NCBI GenBank assembly: GCA_022225965.2
Contig: JAKJXP020000019.1
Location: 372,001 to 436,000 of the forward strand
Source of the DNA: Diatrype stigma
Lineage: Eukaryota; Ascomycota; Sordariomycetes; Xylariales; Diatrypaceae
Direction: 5' to 3'
DNA length: 64,000 nt
Under the pieces are notes generated by a model. That model saw only the letters and a program-made list of their open reading frames with translations, did no database searches and was not told the origin of the DNA. A program made the position numbers and the translations under genes. Within the stretch, counting starts at the first letter, position 1; each line of letters begins with the position of its first letter. Positions 10,219 through 19,500 of this stretch are shown piece after piece.

Positions 10219-13204
10219 CTAGTTCCGCCAAGCCTGGACGAAATCATGCAGCCGATCTATGACCACGGGTATGATGCCGCTGAGGCTGTCCTCCAGGATG
10301 CCGTCCAGGTGGCGGATGGCGTCCTCCTCGCTCAGCTCCAGGTGGAAGCGCTCCTTCACCTTGAAGACGGCCTTGTCCGGCTCGGCCTTGATGTCGGGGA
10401 TGTTGGCGTGGACCATCAGGCTGAACAGGTTCAGGATCAGGTTGGACGACTTGCGCAGCGCCGTGAAGGCTAGGAAGCAGTACTGCTTGAAGTGCAGGTA
10501 CGCCTCGCTGGGCGGGTTCGAGCCGCCCATGGCGTCCACCATCTCCTTGCTGAGCTTGACCGCCGGCGCAAACGGCTTCGGGTCCCGGCCCAGGATGAAG
10601 CCGAAGTCGGCGTGGAAGAAGTGTCCGTCGGGCGCAAGGAGCAGGTTGTCTAAATGGCGGTCCCCGACGCCGAGGATGTAGGTAATCACACAGTAGCCAG
10701 CGCAAGACTTGATGTAGGTATCGAGCGTCTCCTTTCGCACACCCAGATATGCGCGATCATCAGGATTGTGCTGTCTAAGGTACGCTAACGCTGGATTGTT
10801 CCTATACTTGGATGATATCGCCGCGAACGTTTGCGAGGGGACAAACTGCGACGCACCCGCTGCCGTACTGGTTGCGAGGATCTTGTATGGGGAGAGTTTG
10901 AGGTCGAGATTTTCCTTTTGTAGAAGTTGGTCCATCAAGGTGATGATTTGGATCACAAGCTGGTCCTGACGTAGATCATCTCCCGTCTTGAAGATGATGG
11001 GGTATTTGCTTCCAGAAATTGTCTTGAATGTCACCATGATAGGCGACAAAGATGATTTGAAGACCCGTGTTTCTTCCGGGACTACACCAGTAACTATCAC
11101 CGAAGGGTCTAGAGGCATTGGTATTGGTGGATCGATTGTCACGATCTCGTTCTTCGGATCTGCGAGAAAGGATTTGACCTTTTCCGCCTTTTTGGGTATC
11201 GATTCATTTGAAGCTTGGATCTCGGCCGAGATTTTCGACAGGACTGTAATGAGCTCAGCCTGTCGTTTGAGAGTTGTCCTTGTCTCCTTACCACCTGAGC
11301 GTTTCTCTAGCTCCTGCATGAAATTGTACTGCACCTTTGCATACATCTTGCTTGCTTCTTCGCCCTGGTCTTGGCTTCTATCATCGTATTCGACGCCAAG
11401 GTACCAGAAGAAATAGTTACCGAGGGTAAAATTCTCGATGGCTCTTGATATAAGAAAATTGGCCAAAGACGAAGTTTGCACTGTAGGTTGACCCGAGTCT
11501 GTTGAAATGTGCTCGAATTTGAGGGCCTGGACAAGCTGCAACAGATAAAGAAGCAGCTCGTGGTCGTCTGACTTCCTCAGTCGCTCAACAGCGTATGCCC
11601 TCACGGCCGCATTGTCGAAAGTCGGGCCAAGAAGCTCCAAGGCATCGTCCACTTCAATTTCCGTCCATTTCCCTAAGACTTGGATAGCTTGCTTGGATTC
11701 GCTTAGATCTTGCCAGTTGACAGACTTCACAAACTTAGTTAGAGCGCGCTTGTCCTTCGTCAAGTGATACCTAAACTTCCACACAAGATCTTTCTCTTCA
11801 GGAAGCAGAGTATGTGTTGGAGAGTAAGACATGATCTGATTTAGCTCGTCGCGGACCTTGGCGTTGGGTCTCAAGTCTTTGTCCAGGATTCCATGGCGGT
11901 GTTGACTTCTGACGAGGCGTCTGTGCTTGCTCTCCGCGGGATTATCCTTCGCACCAACCTCGGGATCATACAGCCTAACATAACGGTAGTCATCGTCCTT
12001 ACTCGTATCGCCGGGGCCTTTTATTCCGGGGCCATACGATACCTCCGGGGGTGGCTTTATGATGATATTCGACTGAGAAGCCGATAGCTGTTGTAAAGAC
12101 GATATTGGCGGCGGCGGGTATTCGTGGTCTGCGAAGACGACGGGAAAGTCGAAACGGGGGAGTTCAACATTCAACATAAAACTTGCGACGGAAGGCTCCT
12201 GAAGGTAGCCATGCTGCTCGGTGCCGGTCCCGTCCTGCGCGCGAGGAGGCTGGCGCTGAACTGACTTGACAGAGCTCTTGGCTGCTTTCAACCCTCTCTT
12301 TTCCGTGTTACGGTATACAAGCTGATCCAACCATTCGACCCTGGGTATTTCATTCATTTCGTGCTTCTTGAATAACTTGTCTAACCTCTCTAATTCCTCG
12401 GCCTCCTTGTCTTGTACCGTAGCGCCATCCTTCATAGAGCCGGCCTTTTTCTTGGACAGAGTAGAAGGAGTTGTGGTGTTGTCGTTCCCATCGGCTTGCT
12501 TATGCCGGTGTACTAGACACTTCTGTCTACCCTTCTGCAACTGGTTCTCCTTATCGAAGAGAGGAAGGGTTGTCCCTCCAAATGGGATGGCATGGCCCTG
12601 CGCCTCCTTGCCTCCCGCGGGCGACAAGTCCCATATAGTGATAGCAAGGTATGAGTTCAGAGGGAGGGACTTGTAGGGTATCGGCAAAGCCAGCCATTCA
12701 TTCCACCTGAACACAGGTCAATAATATTGTACTGACTCGGAGAAGGATTGCTTATCCGACTTCGCAAAACCCAAAAGACTAGTGAGCGTACCTTCGTTCG
12801 TTTCGAAAGGCCTTGTATGATGTTTGGACTGGGACTGTAAGCGGCTTGGAGCCAGCCCAGACTTGGACGGTCACGTAGAGGTCGGAATGCGAACTGGTTA
12901 TCATGGGGGTATAGTCAGAGCAGGACGGAGGAAACGTGGAGGTACACAGGCTTCGTCATGGCATGTCGAGCACGCACCTTGTGTTGGAACCGATGTGCCT
13001 AAGGTCTGGTCTCTGCAATAGAGTTGAATACAGAAGAGGTGTCTCGTCACCTTCGAGGTTGATTCTACATCATATGCTTCGTGTCAGTCGACTTCGTAAG
13101 CAAGTCGTCGCTTTCACCATCCAACTTGCACGAGCGTAACCTTACATGCGAATGCTGACTGGATAATCCAGCGATTCAGAGGCTCCGAAAGAGAAGGGCT
13201 CCAT
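10219..13204 (-). CDS. vps34: Phosphatidylinositol 3-kinase Vps34 (class III)
   Basis: Four exons on the minus strand: 13204-13146, 13064-12978, 12893-12792 and 12706-10219, giving 911 residues. The N-terminal exons encode a C2 domain (SLDYPVSIRI.., then SDLYVTVQVWAGSKPLTVPVQ and RRWNEWLALP). An accessory helical domain follows, then the lipid-kinase domain. Visible kinase features are the ATP-binding lysine in PIIFKTGDDLRQDQL (about 655), the catalytic loop GVGDRHLDNLLL (about 760-771) and the activation motif HADFGFILGRDPKP (about 780). Vps34 makes PI3P on endosomes and autophagosomes with Vps15 and Vps30/Atg6. Spacing between the accessory domain and the C2 core is filled by low-complexity sequence (TTTPSTLSKKK), common in fungi. 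The three N-terminal introns are supported by exact frame restoration. The last ~450 coding bases are much more GC-rich than the rest. Confidence 0.96.
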
Positions 13205-14084
13205 ATTAAGACGAGGAGACCATGGCGGTCCTACACGGCGCTATAGAGCTGGCATAGGGGTAAGTCGGCAGAAAGACAAACAAACTGCAGGTTACGAGGT
13301 AGGAGGTGAAAGTGAAAGTGGAAGGAAGTGTCGTGGTTGTGCATTGATCTGAACCAATCCGCTCACATCCCCATTACCTAAGAACTACCTACATAGGTAT
13401 GTATGTAGGTATACAGCTTAGGTAGCTATAACTGAAGGTGCCGGCGAAGGTCACATGGAAGCTGTGGTGGGCTGTATGTCGTTGTTTACCTACCCTTACG
13501 CCTTACCTAAGGCTGTCAGGGCAGGTGGACAAGGCCCCGCTGCCTCATGCCTCAGCGTGCCAAGGTCCACTGCCTCTTGTTCGCTGAAGGTTGTGCTGCT
13601 CAGGCAGTTCAGGCTGTCGACAGTCGACAGTTGGTTGTGTCATGCCAGTGTTCCAGAAGCTTGGTCCACTTCTTAAGTTCTTAACCATGGCCCACTTCAC
13701 ACTTCCCACTTAACTATGACGAGCTTAGCCAGGCAGGCTCCAGCGAAGTAAAGTGGGTTTCGCAATCAATTAAACTCCCACTTTGTCGCGTCTAATCCAT
13801 TTCCCGCCCGCGACGACCGACGCGCACCAATCCCCAATCCCCATTCCCCATTCCGCAATCCCCAATCTCCGTCCCCAGTCCGTGAACGATCCATCTAAAA
13901 AAAGCGAAAGAACATCTGGGAATAATCGAACGAAGAGCAGTCCTCGGCTATTCACTTGAAGGTGCCATTTGAGCATACTCAAGCTTGGGAGACAGAAGAG
14001 GAACTGTGCTACCGAGCGTCTGTGACTGGCGCGTTTCTTGTCTGTTATCTGTTAATCACCTACTAGTCCGGTTGTCCCCAAGTG
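13205..14084. promoter_or_regulatory. Divergent promoter region VPS34 / NSE4
   Basis: An 880-bp spacer between divergent ATGs. It includes a TAGGTATGTATGTAGGTA stretch near 13390, A/G-rich sequence on the VPS34 side (13270-13340) and C-rich direct repeats of CCCCAATC/CCCCATTC type around 13828-13870. No gene is visible. Confidence 0.5.
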
Positions 14085-15483
14085 ATGTCGTCGCAATCGT
14101 CGTCCATGGAGCCAGATTCCCCCGGCTCCTCATCAAACAAAGAGAACCGGCACAGCAACCTAGTCATGAGGGACAAAGGCAAAGCCCCGGAAGGCAGTTC
14201 CAGGAGAAAGCGGGCCCTGACCAGCGGGCCTACTTCATCCAGCTCCAGGCGCCGAACACGTGAGCCCGATATCCTGATCAATGATGAGGACGACGATTCC
14301 AACCAGTACGACCCGGATCAGTCCCTGGAGGAGAAGCGCCAAGTTCAGCGAGGGCTTCGTAGTCTTCTCAGGGACCTCACCGAGAACAACGATGAGTATC
14401 TCCAGCCAGATTCTACCGGTTTACATGAGACCTTGCGAAAGGCCAATGAGCTGTCCGCCGGCATCAAGCAAACCACCGAAGCTACCATCGACTCTAGACT
14501 TCTGGTGAACACCGTCAATGCATCTTACCGGAAGACCGTACGTTTGACTTCGGGCAATATAGCTCAAGGCGTGGACGTCGATGAGTTCGTCTCCAAATGC
14601 ATTGCATATATGCGACTTGGCGGTGGTATAGCCGAGGATGATGCGCCTGAGTTAACCTCCACGCAACAACAACGAAGAAGACCGGGTCGGGGTGCTGTTG
14701 GAGGTGGCGACGACGACGACGAGGATGAGATTGGCGACGAGGGCGACATGTTCAACTGGGAGCACTTGGGACGTTTCGCATGCCTTCCTCACATACGGCG
14801 CCCCGCCACTGCCGGCTTCCTTCTTGGCCCTCTCTCCGTCGAAAAGAAAGTCCGCAAGATTGTCAAACGGTCCGCGCCATTCAGACCAGGGAACCTCCGA
14901 GAGACAAGACCGGAAGTACTAAACGCCGAGGATGTCCAACGGTCCGAGAAGAACGATCTTACCGCCATCTGTTCCAAGATCCTTCAGCGTTTAGAAAAGG
15001 TCTGCGGAGAAGCCCAGGACAGGGTTGAAGCAGCTGTGGAAAGAGGAGCCAGCGACGAGGAGCAAGCAAGACTGATGCAAAAGTACGGATTGCGATCTAC
15101 TGGTGGAATAGATCTCTTCAAATTCGTCATAAACCCTCGGTCTTTCGGTCAAAGTGTTGAGAATATATTCTACGTTAGCTTCCTGATACGCGATGGTCGT
15201 ATTCAAGTGGAATTTGACGAGGATGGGCTAGCGAGTTTGCGTAAGTCCTCCCTGCGAGGAAGAGTCGAAACCAAACATACTAACATCTTGAATAGAACCA
15301 GTCGGCCAGGATGACGACCCAGGCGCCAACAAGAACGGTGCACAAAAGCAGCAAGCAGTTTTGTCTATCGACATGCAAACTTGGCGGGATATCATCGACG
15401 CGTTTGAGATCACCGAATCCATGATAGAGCATCGGCAGGAGCAAAGCCACAAAGGACCCGGGGCCCGAGGTTGGTATAGCTAG
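14085..15483 (+). CDS. nse4: Nse4, kleisin subunit of the Smc5/6 complex
   Basis: Two exons, 14085-15240 and 15296-15483, give 447 residues. The intron is only 55 bp with donor GTAAGT and a perfect yeast-type branch site TACTAAC. The N-terminus is a Ser-rich basic leader (SSSNKENRHSNLV..KRKR-like) followed by an acidic stretch. A helical kleisin region comes next (QVQRGLRSLLRDLTENNDEYL.., residues about 85-180). After an acidic loop (DDDDEDEIGDEGD) comes the C-terminal winged-helix segment, GIDLFKFVINPRSFGQSVENIFYVSFLIRDG (about 345-375), the most diagnostic part of Nse4/Qri2. Nse4 bridges the Smc5-Smc6 heads with Nse1 and Nse3 and acts in replication-linked repair. The ATG at 14085 is used; the in-frame GTG just before it is not an initiator. 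Confidence 0.94.
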
Positions 15484-16504
15484 CCAGCCGTATTGATACA
15501 CTTTTGTTTCATGACATTCATGGCTAGACGGACATTTGCAGTGAGTCAGGCGTTAGGGATCCGAGGAAATGAGATGGTATTCTACAGGGCTGAAGACTTG
15601 TACAATATGGGATGGTAGATCAGAGGTTTGCATGCCAGATACCGAGGTATCCATCACTGCTACCGAATGTCTGATTGGGCATATCTCATCAGCTGCCCTC
15701 CTCTGAACCAGGATGGGCTCTATGGCTTTGTAAATGCATGTTCGTGGTAGAATCTGATACCACCCTTGCAGATGGGCGGGGTTAAGGGGTTCCTATATTA
15801 AGGAATCCATTCCCACGAATAGTCGAACGCTCGAAAATCGCTTGCATGTTTACAAAGGCAAATTGAAGATTTGAATGCGCGTAGGGTGACTTTGAAATCG
15901 GGCTTCCACCATGACAGTATCTCTCGTCGCTCCAGTAATTCAGGGAAGTGAATAGGGGAAGGGATCACGGGCAGAGAATGCCTATTTACACCAATCCCTT
16001 GAGGTCATCATGCATGCCCATGGTTGAGCTCGTCTAGGAAAGGGGCAGCAAAAGCCCTTTGTGAAAATGCGCCATACCACAATGGACACAATGGATGTGT
16101 GATACGGATGGTAAGGAGTCAGACTCCGCGAGGGATATCATAATGTCTATGTTATTCATTATGTCATTTATTAGCTGTCTGTTTGCAGCTGTTCTTTCCT
16201 GTATTGTAGACTCGACGGCTCGATGCATGAAAGAGAGGCCGCCCTTCCTGCCATATAGGTGAAAGGATCGTAAGGGTGGGAGCTCTAGTGGAGAAGAAAC
16301 AAAGGAGCACAAAGAGTAGTTCCGGACGCAGACATCACGACCCGGCCCTTGTGTACAATGAGGGTAACAAAAGCTCCGTCGAGTTTTTCGACTACCTTTT
16401 GCTGGTAGCCGAACCGGTCTCATAGTCCTATAACAATCCCCTTTTTTTTTCGATCGCGGCTACTAATCAAGAGAAAAGAGTGTCATCACAACCACCAGGA
16501 AATT
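15484..16504. other. Intergenic region NSE4 / coiled-coil gene
   Basis: About 1 kb holding the NSE4 3' UTR and the upstream region of the 16505 gene. The minus-strand frame 16034-16423 has no recognisable product. A T-rich run (16438-16449) lies about 60 bp before the downstream ATG. Confidence 0.45.
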
Positions 16505-19500
16505 ATGGCAGACCCGACGGTCTACGGCGACGATCCGTCGGCCGGGGACGCGAATGGAGAAAAAAAGAGAAGGGATTCAATCCTGCGGGAGAATCATGAA
16601 ACAGAGTGGGATGGAATAATTCAGACCTTGATTCAAGCACTTTCATCTGACGACAGCATCGATGTCAATAATTCTGACAAGTTCCAAGCATCTCTAGAAG
16701 CCAAACTCAAACCTCTGGCAGACCTACTGTTAGATGCCAGAAGGTCCCGAGAGGATTACAAAGCAGATGCAACTAAATATAACAATGCATTCGAAGATTT
16801 GAAAGGGCAGCTGAGTGGTGGAGGCGGACCGGCTTGGGACAAGTTTGTGAAACATCAACTAGACGAGAAAGACAGAACCATAGACACGACAGAAAAGGAC
16901 AGAGACAAGTATCAGAAACAAGTGACGGAACATGAAAAGACAATCACAACTCTCATGAAGGAAAAGCGAGATGCTCAGGCTGCCGCCAAGAAGAGCCAAG
17001 CCGAAGTAGAAAAAGCGTTCGACGAGACGAAAACTGAAAACAAGAAGCTCCAAAGCCAGGTGCAAACCCTCCAGGCCAGGGTTGAAGAAAAGGATAACAC
17101 CAAAAGGGCGGCAGAGGCTGCAATGCTTTCTTCAGACAACGCCAGACTACAACGGGACATAGAGGACAAGGAACGAGAACTGAAGAATATTAAGGATGAG
17201 CATCAACGACGACTTCAAAGAACACTAGAAGAGGCGGACAAGAAAGCTGAGTTGGAAAAGGCACAACTACGACAACAGCTGGATGAACTCGAAACAAGGC
17301 GCCATGAACTGGAAGAGAAGAACCAGGTTCTGCAGAATAACTTGGATAAGTCTAGGTGGCCTACGTCGCCTACATCTCCTAAAACGCCTGAGACGCCTGG
17401 GCCGTTAGGAGAGTCAGTCCAGTCGCTAGACCAGGAACTTGGAGATCCGGATAGCGATCAACAGAATTCCGATGATGTGTTCGGGGGTCCGGATCGCCGT
17501 AGAAGCATGGCCCGGAGCTTCGGCCCCAGCCGCCGTGGTAGCCTCATTGACCCTGCCGCCATAGCAGAGCTTGATACGAAACTTAATGCGACGAAGAAGG
17601 AGCTAGAGGCCGAGAAGGCAAAGGTCGCTGGATTGGAAGGTCAGGTGAAGGAGCTCCAGAAGGACAAAGACGCGTCGGCGAAGCAGGCCGAGGAGCTCAG
17701 CACCAAGGAGAAGGAGCTTACCAACGCGAAAGACAAGATTACCCAGTTAGAACAGCAAGTCGACGCACTCCAGAAAGACAAGGACGAAGCGGCGAAGAAG
17801 ACCGAGGAGCTTAGTCAAAAGGAGAAGGATCTCACCGATGCGAACGACAAGATATCTCAGCTAGAAAAGCAAGTCAACGAGCTCCAGAAAGACAAGGATG
17901 CATTGGCGAAGAAGGAAAAGGATCTCACTGAGGCGAAGGAGAAAGCCACAAACTTAGAAGCTGAAGTCAAGAAACTCCAGGAGGAGAAGGACAACATCTC
18001 CGCCCAGAAGAATAAGGAGCTTGATGACGCGAAAATGAAGGCTACCGAGCTGCAGACCGAAACCAAGAAGCTCAAGAACGACCAGAGCGATCAGAACGAC
18101 AAATTAGCCAAGAAGGATAAAGAGCTTAATGATGCGAAGGACAAGGCTACCAAGCTAGGAAGCGAAATCAAGAAACTCGAGGACGAAAAGAAAGAGCTCA
18201 GTAAATTGCAAGACCAAATCAAGAAGCTTCAGGACGATCAGAACGCCCAGAACGAGATATCAGCGAAGAAGGATAAAGAGCTTGATGATGCGAAAAAGAA
18301 GGCTGCCAGGCTGGAAACCGAGATTAAGAAGCTCGAAGACGACAAGAAAGAGATCGCTAGATTACAAGGGCAAATCAAGAAGCTCCAGGACGACCAGAAT
18401 GGCCAGAACGACATATTGGCCAAGAAGGATTCGGAGCTTGATGATACGAAAAAGAAGGCTGCCAACCTGCAAGCCGAGATCAAGAAGCTCCAGGACGATA
18501 AGAAGGATTCGTTGGCTAAGGAGAAGGAGCTGGCCAACGCAAACAAGAAGATCACTACATTACAGGACCAAATCAAGAAGCTGGAGAAAGATCAGAACGA
18601 TCAGAACGATACATCCGCCAAGAAGAACAAAGAGCTCGATGATGCCAAGAGACGGCGTAACGAGCTGGAAACCGAAATCGCGAAGCTCCAGGACGACAAC
18701 AAAAATACATTGGCTAAGAAGGAAAAGGAGATTGCCAACGGAAAGAAGGAGATCGCTGATTTACACAACCAAATCCAGGCGCTTCAGGTGGATCAAAACG
18801 ACGCATCAGCCAAGAAGGACAAAGAACTCAGTGACATATCGGAAAAGCTTGCTGCATTGGAAGACAAGGTGAAACAGCTAGAGGCCGAAAAGGCGACGAT
18901 AACCGCCCAAGCGGAACAAAGGCTCGCCGACGCAGAAAAGCAGGTCACCGGGTATGAAAACATGATAAAAGAGCTTCAGAAAGAGAAGGAAGACCTGTCC
19001 GCTAAAAATAAGGCAGAGCTTGACGACGCCAAGAGAAAGGTTGCCGAGTTGGACGCCCAGGTGAAGCAGCTCAAGACCGAAAACGAGGCAACAACCCGCA
19101 GACTGCAAGATAGCCTCGCCGACGCAGGGAAGAGTGTCGACAATATTACGGACGAATCTAAAAAGCTCAAGGAGAAGAACAAGAGCATGTCCGCTCAAAT
19201 CGCCCAAACGCAAACCGAGCTGGATGGCGCCAGAAAGAAGGTCGCCGACTTGGAAGCCCAGCTCCGGAAGTGCCACGATGATCGGAAAGAGGCAGTGGCC
19301 AAGAAAGAAAACAAGGTCGCCGACTTGGAAGCCCAGCTCCGGAAGTGCCACGACGATCGGAAAGAGGCAGTGGCGAAGAAAGAAAAGGAGCTCACCGACG
19401 CAAAGAAAACGACGGCCGACCTTCAAAACCGCATCAAAGAGCTCGAAAAGAACAAGAACGCCTCCTCCGCCCAGAAGGATCAGGAGCTTAAGCAGAAGGA

